A DNA stretch of 64,000 nucleotides from Medicago truncatula (Eukaryota; Streptophyta; Magnoliopsida; Fabales; Fabaceae), in NCBI RefSeq assembly GCF_003473485.1, contig NC_053045.1, forward strand, positions 47,968,494 to 48,032,493, in the 5' to 3' direction. A program made the position numbers and the translations under genes. The notes beneath the pieces were generated by a model that was given only the letters and a program-made list of their open reading frames with translations, had not been told where the DNA came from and did not search any database. Below, piece after piece: positions 23,370-34,651 of this stretch (positions within the stretch are counted from its first letter, which is position 1; each line of letters begins with the position of its first letter).

Positions 23370-25659
23370 TCAAGTTCCAAATTCTGCAATGCTTTGTAAT
23401 GCTGGCCTCCATTGGCCACTACCACCAACAATATGTCTTCCAACACTTCTGTTGGTGCTTCTGCTGCCATTGCTCTCCGTTCGTTGAGTCTCCCGTTCCA
23501 CCTGACACATCACAAAAATAAAAGATGAATAAAGGCACTGCATAGAATAGGCACACACACCAAGAGGTAAAGAGAAAATGCCAAATCATACTACGATTTT
23601 TAGAGTATTGCTGTTGACACATTTAGTTTGGCTGAAACACACGAGTAATTTACCTAAATGCCCCTCGGCAGTTAACTGTCGAAGTTTTAGAAAAGAAACA
23701 AAAAAAGGGATTGAAGTGGAAGAAGAAGAAGAAAAGAGAAGGGCCTGATTTCCTCGGTAGTTAACTGCAACCGGTTTTCTAAAACTTCGGCGGTTAACTG
23801 CCGATGGGCATTTAGGTAAATTACTCGTGTGTCTCAGCCAAACCAAATATGTCAACAACAATTCTCTTCGATTTTTAATACAATGGTCATGGATGTTTGA
23901 TCCAAACGATTTGTTTTTTTTTTAATTAAATATATATTTTTAATCCTTATAAATATAGTAACTTTTTATTCAAGTCTTTTTTCAATATCTTACTCTTAAC
24001 GTTATTTATTTTAATAATTTTCCTTTACATTTGTATAATTATCGCGATCATATATTGAATTACCAGTGCTACTGACTTTTTTGTTTAGATTTAATGATTT
24101 GGTAGTGCTTTTATGAAATGGAAACGTGAAGGAACAAAAAGTGATAAAAGTTGCAGAACAAAGGGATCCATCATTGTTTGGATTGTGGAGCATGCATTGT
24201 TTGACGTACTTTCCTAATATTCCATTGCATAGTCAACTAGATTATCATCGTGAATTTAGGATAACTAAGTGGAATTTTTATAAATTAGTGTGCTACTTAT
24301 GTAAGAATATGCACATTTGACATTCCTATGTGCCCCTGCATGCCAAAAAAACTATTTTGCGGTTTCTTGTAAACCTCTTAGTTAGTTAGTAATAGTGGAT
24401 ATCCAACATCATAGCAACCAAAAGGTTTGGCAGCACGCAACTACAAATTATTTGTAGCTGACTTTGATTATTTGTTTATTTTTTGGGTGAAGGCTATGGA
24501 TCTCAAAAGAAAATGACCTTGGTAATCTAGGGTTCGATCCAAAAGATAAGTAAAATCTGGTCGAAAATGAGTTCAAAAATTGTTAACACCGTAAATCCGT
24601 CGTGAATTGGATCTATAGGATATCAAGGGGTGTGTGGTTATAAAAACTTATATTAATACACAAACTAACAGTCATCACAATTCACAAAAAAATAAAATAA
24701 AATGGCATTGCATGTACACTCAAGACTCAAGAGTATCCGTCCTAATTAAATATGGAATTATAAATTTATTATAGATACTTTTATTACCTCTAAAACTTGT
24801 TAAAAGTAAAACAAATAAAATTAAAACTTGTTTTTATAGGTACTTTTATTACCTCTAAAACTTGTTAAGAAACTATTATTGAAAAAGTTCAATATTTCAT
24901 TTTCCAATGCATTGAATGCACGAATTTCTATAAAAATTTATTATTTAAAATCGTTCAAGAGTGCACTCGTTAACAAAACTCTTTAAATAATGTTCTCTAT
25001 ATAATTACTCATGCTAGCAACGTCAATTTTTTTCGGTTACATTAACATTAACATGAAACTTAATTACCTTAACTGGACTAGGATTCGGAGCTCTGAAATC
25101 TCTATGCTTCATCTGAATCCCACGATTACCACTCTCCTTCAACAATTTCCCAAGTTTACCACATTTCTTTGAAGCAAACTCCTTCAATACATCTATAACC
25201 CACCAAAATTCATTTCCACCACCATTTTAGGCAAATTTAATCATATCATATACAAAATAAATATTAATAAAGTAAAAATTAACACTCAGGGTTATTTAGG
25301 TCAACAAAAGTTGATATATACGATCTAAATTTTGAGTCAGATATACGAGTTTTCGTTGACCCAAATGTCTCTTATAAATAAAACTAGAAGGAGTATTATT
25401 ATTAGGTACCTTCAAAACTGATCAAGCGATAAACCTGACCAATAAGCAAAGTATCATCAGGTCGAAGAAGCTTGAGATGTTTCAATGGCATACCATTCTC
25501 CGATTTAAGAGTAGGTGATGAAACAACAAGTGCAACATAGTGACCAGGATTTGAGTTCATAACCTCATGAGCACTAACAGACCAATAAATCCTCTCAACC
25601 TTGTTCCCTGGACGATGAATCACAACTGTTGCCAATTCTGCAGCTTGACAATTCCCCAT
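23370..25659 (-). CDS. DUF4228 / PADRE-domain protein, 168 aa, three exons
   Basis: Plant-specific small protein of the DUF4228 family (PADRE proteins, responsive to pathogen and abiotic stress; biochemical role unknown). Minus-strand exons are 25659-25410, 25192-25068 and 23501-23370, all GT..AG and in frame. The start is typical: MGNCQA with a Gly2 that could be N-myristoylated. Then come a VIHRPGNKVERIYW-type strand pair, a NPGHYVALV segment, and the family-typical 'LKLLRPDDTLLIGQVYRLI' region (residues about 62-80). The C-terminus is basic and disordered, ending with a WRPALQSIAE motif that is also characteristic. The second intron is about 1.57 kb and contains a MITE. Family length is usually 150-200 residues, so the model is complete. 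Confidence 0.93.
23603..23868. mobile_element. MITE with long inverted arms, MULE-like, in an intron
   Basis: About 80 bp at the left, with the landmark 'tttggctgaaacacacgagt', is the inverted complement of about 80 bp at the right, with 'actcgtgtgtctcagccaaa'. The core of each arm holds a self-complementary 'ggcagttaactg/cggttaactgccg' motif. A 9-bp direct repeat, 'cgattttta' (23,594-23,602 and 23,869-23,877), flanks it, which fits a Mutator-like target duplication, although the last two bases on the right are ambiguous. Total 266 bp, no protein. It sits in intron 2 of the DUF4228 gene. Confidence 0.75.
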
Positions 25660-25699
25660 ATTCTAACAATTTCTTGTAGAAGTGAAGTGAAGTGGGTTT

Positions 25700-28540
25700 G
25701 TGCTGTGTTGTAATAATAAATAATAAATTGTTGTGTTGAGTTATGAAATGGGTTGTGACGTTTGAAGTTTGAAAGATACGTAGTATAGAGTTATTATGAA
25801 GATTAAGGAAACTGTTTTTTCTCTGACAAGGAAAAAATAGATGTGATAAAAACGTGTATAAGGGAAAAAAAATTGATGATGATGATGGAGAATAGAAAAG
25901 AAAACAGAGTACTCTGTTTATTTATGGATTAAAAATAAATGAACATGACGTGACGGTAGCTAGGTTTTACTTACATATATATACACTGACGCACGCAATG
26001 AATCAATGGATGTGACCAACACTACTGAAGCGTAAATGAGAAATACTATTAACTATTAATGAGAATGGTGAAGGATGATATGAATTGTTATGTGGGTATT
26101 AAGATGGTTTATTTGCAATAGTGGAGTGAGGGGTGAACAGAGAAAAGTATGGGATGAAAGGATGGTAGAGAGTGAAGGACATGTGAAGGGAGTGGGACAG
26201 TTTATATTGAGGCGTGCTAGTTTGGCAAAACTCACTCATCTGCAGGCTGGGGTTGGAATTGGTACTAACTTTGCTTTGATGATGTGTCATTAGTTATATG
26301 AATGTCAAAATAGAGGCAAAATATCACTCAAAATATACAATAAATGAAAAGAATTTTATAGTTGACATTATTATTTATTTAATAATAAGGACATCTATTG
26401 GATTATGATTTTTGTTATCTTAAAAAAATTATTCAAATTTTTATGTTATGAGTTAAGCTCTGAATTTCATTCATATAAATTTATCATCGGTCAAGTAAAG
26501 ACTCAATCTCAAGAAAAGCTCATATGACATCAAGGCACCACCCTCAACTATGCTCTAATGGTCCAACATCCTTAAAGATTAGGGAGCTTAGGATCATTGC
26601 AGATCCATAAATGCAAAACAAGAACGACAATTTCAATACTAATATCCACCTTCCGTAATCGCGTCTCAACGACTACGAAAATAACTCCTTTCTCAATTGT
26701 ATATATAGGTCATTAAACCACAACACAATGTATATCACCTCTATCATTTCAATACCTCTACTTGAGCTTCGAAGTATTTACAAACAACATCTAACTTGTA
26801 TCTCAAGATTGTTACTTGGCACAAGCAGACGTTTAAATCATTACAAATAAATAATAAACTCTTTTTTTTTTGGTCAAATCGATATCAATCCTATCACCTT
26901 TGCTGTGATATTGATGAAGAACAAAAACTTACGAAGTTTTAGATAAATTTTGAACAATACCCATTTTTTAAATGCATTGTTCAAGGGCCCTCAAAAAAAA
27001 AAAAAAATGCATTGTTCAAGGAATCTCTTATAAAAAAAATTGTATCTTGAAAATATAAGTTAAACACGTGTAAAAGTAATAATTATGCAACTTTTTATGT
27101 GAAAGTTACTATTTTTAGTTGTCTAAAAAATGTTTCAAGGACACTTATTAACATTTATCATTTTTAAATACTATAGTAAGACTATATATTAAAGTGGTCC
27201 ATGGTATAAGTTGTTTATAATGCATGGTAGAAAAGATGGGTAGGTACCAACTTTTGATATTGGAGTGTTTATATTATTGTAGTTTTATGTCAAAATTGAT
27301 TTCTCTTTTCATTTACATCCATCGTATTGAGAGTGTGTTGACTCGCTCGATGTGATAGAGCCATACGCAATGTAATTTTACTTGCACAGGATGCCTTTAA
27401 ATTTGGTCAAAATACACAATGTGTTCTAGGAAATGTTGGCATGGTTATTCTCTTGGGTGCCTTTTATCGTAATATTCTTGTCCAATTTAAAAATTCGGCT
27501 TTCTATATTGTAGTAATTGTTTTTGTTTCTTCTTGTTCTCGTTCTTTTAATCTTCTCTGATTCTTTTATTTTGCTCTTATAATTTCACATCTTGCTGTCT
27601 GTATCACACTTGAAAAATTAAGCAAGAGGGTACATATAAAAATTCTAAACTTAACGTTTTAGAAATGCTATACGGATAAGTACTCCAATTTAGTTATTTT
27701 TTTATTAACAAAATAGACAAAAAGAAAAGAAAAACAACACTAATACTTAACTTAGAGTTGATCTCCCTCTTCCAAATAGAAGACTCTAGACATTGAAACT
27801 CATTTTTATAAGAAAAAATTGTCACCAATTCTCCTGATTGGTCATTCATATACATATTTTATTCTTGGTCATCGAGCAGCTCAATTTTCTGTCCTCTAAC
27901 TTGGAAGCAGTCACAAAGCAGTGTTACAAGTGGATAATATGATAATCGATGACCAACTCTGCCGACCCAAAGTTATAATATTAAGATATAAAAGAAAAAA
28001 ATTAACAAGGAGTTAATTTGAAGATTTTGCTTATACAACTTCTAACTTTATGCTAGGGTGGCAAGACAACAGCGGATTGATAGAGGTATATGAATGTTAG
28101 TCATACTAGGTTTATGGAAGATTTTTAATCATCATTGCTATACACTAGCTATACACTAGTACACAATGTTGATAAAAATAAAAGATTTGATAAAAAAAAT
28201 TAGGAAAATGTTAACTTAAGAAGAAAATGTTTAGGAAAATGTTTAGTAGCTTAAGAAGAAATTTTAATTGAAATTATGTATTCAACATTTTGAAACTATA
28301 AAAAGAATTTTTTTTACATAAAATTTTATAAATTATTTCTTCTTTTTAAACTCTAACAAGTGCCCTTAAACACAAGACACTTGTTAGCATAACCTAAAAA
28401 AATACACAACAAAAGAAATGACCGCAAAGTACAAATTCGTGATGGATTGGCAAGATCCTCTATTACTATAAATACATATATATATTTTTTTTTAAAATCT
28501 ATTTAACTAATAAATGTATGTATAGTACAAACTATTTTTT
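25700..28540. other. Promoter flank of DUF4228 gene and long intergenic stretch
   Basis: The first few hundred bases contain the promoter of the minus-strand DUF4228 gene; 'ataaataataaattg' near 25,715 may hold its TATA. Beyond that I see no gene: open frames near 26.1 kb overlap on both strands and have no domain. There are A/T homopolymer runs and a short duplication of 'aatgcattgttcaag' (about 26,972 and 27,006). Confidence 0.35.
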
Positions 28541-28544
28541 TTTT

Positions 28545-28880
28545 TTTTTTACAAAAACAAAACAATATTCATTCATTCAAATCGATAGAGAAGATCAGAT
28601 ACAATATGAACTAAATTATTGATTGAATTTGTAATTGATTAATGTCGATCTTTCCATAGAAACTAAACAAATATCGCGACAAGAGGCGAAATCAAACGCT
28701 GCATAAGACGACGAACAACACAACGCCGCACTTAGACGATGAAATCACATAAAACACAAAAGGAAAAACTTAAAATATGTGAAAACCACTTATTTATATT
28801 GAAAGAAAAGAGGAAAAAAGATGTAGAATAAAAAATGACCTAAAACCACCCCAATTCAATGAACGAATGAGAAAGAAAGT
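28545..28880 (-). mobile_element. Retroposon fragment (LINE-like 3' end), minus strand
   Basis: The piece starts on the plus strand with a T-run (28,537-28,550), i.e. a poly(A) tail on the minus strand. Its minus-strand body 'tcgtctaagtgcggcgttgt' and 'tttagtttctatggaaagat' is shared with a diverged plus-strand copy at about 31,165-31,310. The tail and dispersed copies in opposite orientations suggest a LINE or other poly(A) retroposon; no coding remains. Confidence 0.5.
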
Positions 28881-29912
28881 TTTGAGAGAATTTAGTAAGT
28901 ATGCATAGAATTTTTTTTAATACTAGTATAATATTTATTTTTTTGTTTTTTGTGTAACGATAAATTTGCACATTTTCGATGATGTAAGCGTAAGCCTATT
29001 GAATTTAAGCATGAGTGGTTAGTCTTAGATGGATATGTAGTCATACCTATTGAGTAAAGAAAAAAAAAAATCATACCAATTTATTGCAAATGCATCCCTA
29101 TCTTTAAGATTTTATGGGTCTTCTCTTATTTTCATGGCATTAAAATGGGCATTGAGCATTGTTTTGTAACTTTGCGAGTGAGCAAAGCGATTGAACGTGG
29201 AGGGGGCGTTGTTATATTGAATTATTTCTTTGCTTTCATCATTTTGGGTTTGATGTTAATTAAGAATGATTATAAAATCAAGAGGCATAGCCGGCAACCC
29301 ACGATAGAAACTAAAAATGTCACGGATACTCTCTTTTACTCACATTATTAGTTAGATCAAAACAAATTAATTACTAACGTCAAATTGAACGACAGTTCAA
29401 CTTGCACGACAATTTAAATTTCTTGTGTTTCTTTCTTAATTATGGTCCTTATCATTTCATTTGTCATCATGAGCATTTGATTTAAAACAACGATATGCAA
29501 TTGAATCACTTTCTTACATGATTACAAGTTTGAGTTTTAACACTTAGTTATCTTTATGAACATAACGCATTACATCGTAAAAATATATGTTGACACTGTT
29601 GTTTATGTACAAGTGTGAGTTATATGTTCTACATCGGATAAAAGTGTAAAAAGTTGAACACATTATAAGTAAGAGGACACATAGATCCACTACCTTAAGA
29701 TTTTGGGTAAAAGTGTGATGTCTCTCTTGCTTATGTGGTTGTTCTAACCCAACAGACACGACAACGAACAAGCACAAATCTAGAGGAATCACCAATAACC
29801 ATCCGATGAAATTGTGTGCACCAATTTTCCATTTTTACCCGAAGATTAACTGTTTTTTTTTTCATGTATTTTATTTTATCCAAGGATTAACATGATGGAC
29901 ATCGTGGATAAA
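28881..29912. other. Intergenic
   Basis: No gene. Around 29,620-29,800 there is LTR-like debris with the phrase 'tctacatcggataaaa', similar to a stretch at about 42,575-42,720. Such 'ccacatcgg' phrases are common in dispersed plant repeats. Confidence 0.35.
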
Positions 29913-30299
29913 GGCTAAATTGTATTTTTTGTCCCTTAACTATTTAGGTAATATCGCTTTGGTCCTCTAATTAAAATTCGATTTATTTTGGTCCTTTAAC
30001 TTCTTTCTGTTACACATTTTGGTCCTTTCTGTTAGTTTTAATTCAAAAACGTTATGTTTTCTTCATCTTCTTTTCCTCTTTTTCATTTTCATATGATCTC
30101 CATCAACCTTCAACAACAAGAATCCCATAAAAATTTCAGAAGAAAATGAAGAAAACCTAACGTTTTTGAATTAAAACTAACGAAAATGACCAAAATGTGT
30201 AACAGGAAGAAGTTAAGGAACCAAAATAAATTGAATTTTAGTTAAGGGACCAAAGCGATACTACCTAAATAGTTAAGGGATCAAAAATACAATTTAGCC
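29913..30299. mobile_element. MITE with about 150-bp inverted arms
   Basis: Left arm 'ggctaaattgtatttttt..gtcccttaact' pairs with right arm 'agttaagggatcaaaaatacaatttagcc'. The match continues inward through 'ggtaatatcgctttggtcc', 'acacattttggtcc' and 'aattcaaaaacgtta'. 387 bp, no open frame. I could not identify an unambiguous target duplication, so the superfamily is open; arm length and sequence style suggest a Mutator-like MITE. Confidence 0.75.
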
Positions 30300-32077
30300 A
30301 ATAATTGAGTGTCATGCTATATAACCCTACTCAAAAGATCGAAGCAAAATATCATATTTAAGGTTAAATAATATGTTTGTCTCTAAAATATTTTAAAACT
30401 TATTTTTTTATCCTCGTAAAAAAGTGTTATTTTTTATCCATCTAAAATAATTTCGCCTACACAAACCGTCACTTTTGTAGGTCCAATGTTGCTTCAACTT
30501 TTAAAATTTTGAATATATTTTGTAGTAACCATGGGTACAGGGTAGTGTGTCTGTGGGATAACATTGGCTACACACAGACACATGTATATTAATAAGGTAG
30601 TGTATTTTTATTAGTTACTCTAATAATATAGATTTACCTACCTCAAATAAGTTTATTTGTGAAAAAAATATTAGAAATAGGAAATGAAAAAACTATTACT
30701 TATATTTATCAATTTATTCTTCTTGTTATGATACTTTCGGTATCTATAGTAACTACAAATGGAGTTTTGTCAACAATATGAAAACTGTAGATACAATATT
30801 TGTAATTTTCTTCTATATATTTAGCCACCTAGGGAAATTCCGCCAAGAAATGAATTAAATGAGATTTTTCAAACACTAAAAGTTTAAGATAAAAATAAAT
30901 CTGGATCATAACATGCCTACAAAAAATCTTTTAAAATTTTATATTGATTTAATATAAGAGATTAAAACCACGTGCAATTTTTTGGTAGAGACAAATAAAT
31001 GTCATTTTTTTTTATGGGGACGAAGAATAAAATATAAAAATTGTTTTGTCAAAAAAAAAATTGTGTTGGTAAGATTTTTTTTAATACATATATTTGTTTC
31101 ACAAAATAAAATAAAATGATAAGTATGTGATTTTTACTTAGATCTAAGTTTTTTTTTTCTTCGTAATTTTGTCATCTAAGTGCAACATTGTATTGTTCAC
31201 CCGTCTCGTGATGCGTTGTTTGATTTTCTGATTTTGTCGCACTGTTCATTTGGTTTCTATTGAAAGATTGGCTATTCAATTAATGTTTCGACCGTCAACG
31301 TTGCAGATCCAGAGACATGAATATTCCGATCACTTTAATTTTGTTATATTATTTATTGGCATTTTACTGTCGTATACTATTAACTTGAATGTTGTGAGTT
31401 TATTCGCTGAATCTTACTTACTTTTTTAGCGATATTGGATTAAGTACACTATCAATTTAAATCAATGAATATCATTTTGCTTTAAAATAAAAAAATAAAA
31501 AAATTCATGAGTTGTCTCTCTAGCGAAATAAATATATACGAGGAGGAGCACCTCAAGGTTTAGCTCATAGTAGAGTTGTCTCTTTTTATATTTTATGCTT
31601 TAGTTTACTTTTTTTTTTTTTTTTTTATTTAGCCGCAACTCCCAACTTCAATCTTTAAATTAGAATGTGTTTACACAATTCAATTCTATGTTTGGGGTAG
31701 GGAGTGGAGTTAAAGGCTTGAACTACAAGTTTTCAGATCATAATTGTTGTATTCTGCTTTCTTTTTATTTAGCGTTTCTTTTGATTTCCGTGGGGTTTTA
31801 ACGAAGAGACGAGTTGTAATAACCAATAAGAATGAGACATGAAGGTGTGTAAAAAAGGATAATTTTTTTTTATACAAAGATTAGTTGAAGTTGTGAGAAA
31901 AGAAAAAAAAATGTTTTTAATTAAGTAAGAATAAATGATTTGTGATTTAATAAAGATCAATCAAAATCAAATAACTTTCCTTCACCATAAAGCAAAATGC
32001 ATGAAAGAGAATCAATGAGTTTCTTTATTCATAATGGTTTACTTCTCAATGAGATATTTCAAATATTGTGAATAGAG
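30300..32077. other. Intergenic with repeat remnants
   Basis: At about 30,358 'aaggttaaataatatgtttgt' resembles the end of a common legume dispersed repeat, but a clean opposite end was not found. At about 31,165-31,310 lies a plus-strand diverged copy of the retroposon seen at 28.5-28.9 kb ('catctaagtgcaacattgt', 'tttctattgaaagattgg'). Long T-runs occur near 31,610. No gene supported. Confidence 0.4.
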
Positions 32078-32800
32078 TATTGCTATTTATTACGAAGAAG
32101 CTCATGCAAGAAAAGCAAGAGTGGGAGTGTGTCAAAATTTTAAAAGATTAGAAACGTATCTCTTTATGTTTTCATGGAAATCAAAGGAGCTGTGGGAGAA
32201 AATCAAGGAATGAAAAGCATTCGTATATTAAGAAAAGCTTAACCCTTGTGAGTGTGTATTGCTATTTATTATGAAGAAGCTGATGCAAGAAAAGCAAGAG
32301 TGGAAGCGTGTCAAAATTTTAAAAGATTACGTATCTCTTCCAGTTTTCATGGAAATCAACGGTTGAAAAGCATTTGTATGTTTCCCTTTCGTAAAGAAAA
32401 GAGTTTCCATTGTGAATGAATATTGCTATTTATTACGAAGAAGCTCATGCAAGAAAAGCAAGAGTGGGAGCGTGTCAAAATTTTAAAAGATTAGAAACGC
32501 ATCTCCTCCTGTTTTTATGGAAACCAAAGAAGCTATGGGATGAAATCAACGGATGAAAAATATTCATATATTTCCCTTTTGTAAAGAAAAGCATTTCCCT
32601 TGTCAATGGTATTGCTATTTATTAGAAGAAGCTCATGCAACAAAATCAAGAGTAGGAGCGTGTCAAAATTTTAAAAGATTAGAAACGTATCTCTTCTTGT
32701 TTTCATGTAAATCAATGGAGTTGTGGGAGGAAATCAACAGATGAAAAGCATTTGTATATTTCTCTTTCATGAAGAAAAACATTTCCCTTGTGAATATACA
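32078..32800. repeat. Four-copy minisatellite, about 165-190 bp unit
   Basis: The phrase 'tattgctatttatta' starts copies at 32,078, 32,257, 32,421 and 32,610 (steps of 179, 164 and 189 bp). Each copy continues with 'gaagaagctcatgcaa', 'gtgtcaaaattttaaaagat' and 'aaaagcattt', with small indels. The open frame covering the last copy (32,553-32,744) is read from the repeat and not maintained between copies, so no protein is proposed. Confidence 0.88.
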
Positions 32801-33504
32801 TGATAATGTCTTTTGATAGTGGACGGTGGGATTCGTCCCTTGGATTAGTTGATCATTGGTTGCATACGAAGTTAAAGGATCAACTTGTTATATTTAATTA
32901 ACTTAAATGATCTAAGTGATACGAATTTTTTTACAAGATCAACTTATTACAATTAAATAATTTAAAGGATCTCCGGTGTAATTTATTAAGAGAGAGAGGA
33001 GGCGTATCTTTAAATTTGCTGGTAGAGTAGCCAAAATTCCTTAAAAAAATAAGAGTAGCAAAAATCATTGATCAACCCACCTAACTAGATTATTATTTGT
33101 ACCCCTACTAGTAAAATAAACATTTTTCTACTAATTTATCACTTTTAATTAAATTAAACTAAATGATTTAAAACCAGACAGGTCACACCCAAATAAATAA
33201 AATAGATAACATTAGGTTATAGTAATTTAATTAAAACGAGTGAGCTACAATTTTCTAGGATTCTTTAGGTATAAAATAAGCTGTGAGATTTTGAAAAGCA
33301 TTGAGGTACAATTTTCTTCAATCTCTCTCTGATCAATAATATATAGGTATAGTATAAAACACATACGCTCATAAATTTTTGAAAATAAATGAAAATCTGA
33401 ACATATTTTATATACTACTATCACATCTGCAAGAGCATGACTTAAACTTACGCCTTGAGGCTTGACCAAACCTTAATGACCCTCGAAATACCGTTCGTTC
33501 CACC
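32801..33504. other. Intergenic
   Basis: AT-rich DNA with no supported gene. 'aggatcaactt' occurs twice about 60 bp apart (32,877 and 32,937), a minor local repeat. Confidence 0.35.
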
Positions 33505-33593
33505 TTTTTTTTTTTTTTTTGTGATGGTCGGGGTTTGAACTTCGGACCTTGCATATATTATGCATTGTTCATACCAACTGAGTTAAGCTCACG
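33505..33593 (-). mobile_element. Truncated tRNA-derived SINE, minus strand
   Basis: A T16 run at 33,505-33,520 (poly A on the minus strand) is followed by the same tRNA-like head as in the 14.2-kb SINE. On the minus strand this has an A box 'gagcttaactcagttggta', a variant B box 'gttcaaacccc' and the 'tgcataatatatgcaagg' body. The 3' half of the body is missing. Confidence 0.7.
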
Positions 33594-34013
33594 ATGACTT
33601 TCACTTAAATTTTTATTTTAAAAGGAGCTCCACATAAACTTTTTTCTAATAAATACTAGTAGAAGATAGTAAATCAAATTGATGCTTTGAAGATATGAAC
33701 ATCTTCTCCTCCGAAGCTATATTCTATCTTGTTCGCCGACTCTTCAGGAGTTTTTAGGCACTTAGTTGCTTAGTCTTTTGTTTTTGTATTGTTTTCCTTC
33801 TGATAAATTTTTTTTTTGCACTAGCTCTAAAAAAAAATAGGATTTTGTTAATGAGTGCTCTAATGACACTCTTTAAGGATTTCTAATTAAGAAATTATGC
33901 ATTGAAAAAGTCCAATACTTCAATTTCCAACGCATTGAATGCACAAGTTATCCAAAAAAATATTCAAACTGCAATGTGATAATTAGTTTTTGACTGATAC
34001 TTGAAAACAATTA

Positions 34014-34310
34014 CTCCCTCCGTCCCTTAATAAGTGACCTATTTGACCATTTCACACAGATTAAGAAAAGTGTAAAGATGAAAGAAAGAGAGTGATACTT
34101 TTACTGAGTTGCCCTTGTCATTATTTTGAAACTTTTTCACTTTTAAGCAATGATTACTTTCTTTGTTCCACTACAAACTTTAACATGGGGACCACAAAAA
34201 GTATTTATAAGGGGTAAATCTGTCAAATTTTGCTTAGAAATCTGAGAAGGTCAAGTATTGTGGGACAAATATTTTTTACAAATAGGTCACTTATTCAGGG
34301 ACGGAGGGAG
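34014..34310. mobile_element. Stowaway MITE (Tc1/mariner), upstream of GT34 gene
   Basis: The left end 'ctccctccgtcccttaataa' and right end 'ttcagggacggagggag' are inverted complements. TA dinucleotides flank the element at 34,012-34,013 and 34,311-34,312. This is the hallmark of Stowaway MITEs. 297 bp, non-coding. It lies about 340 bp upstream of the start codon of the first GT34 gene, so it may sit in the promoter. Confidence 0.93.
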
Positions 34311-34651
34311 TACTATATCATTAATAGTTCTTTCTCAACACCAATTATTATTTGATTGTTTCCGATCCAATAATTGAATAGTAATTACGTATTGCATTAA
34401 TTGATGAAATACCTACATGGCCTGTGATCAATGAAATTCCGTGATTAAGTATCATTATATGTAGGAAATTGTAAATGTGAATTTGCAACGTCTCCCCACG
34501 ATAGACGCCATTTCCAAACTTAGCTCAACACAATAATGCATGAGATTTTGCAGTTATTATCAATAATAACCCCAAAACTGTGGACTTTTGGTTCTTAAAA
34601 GTTGATTCTTACTTCTAAATTGAACTCATTGCAAAGTGCAAACATCCCAAT

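Noticed and set aside
26090..26293. Overlapping frames on both strands
   Set aside because: No domain, no conserved start context; probably chance.
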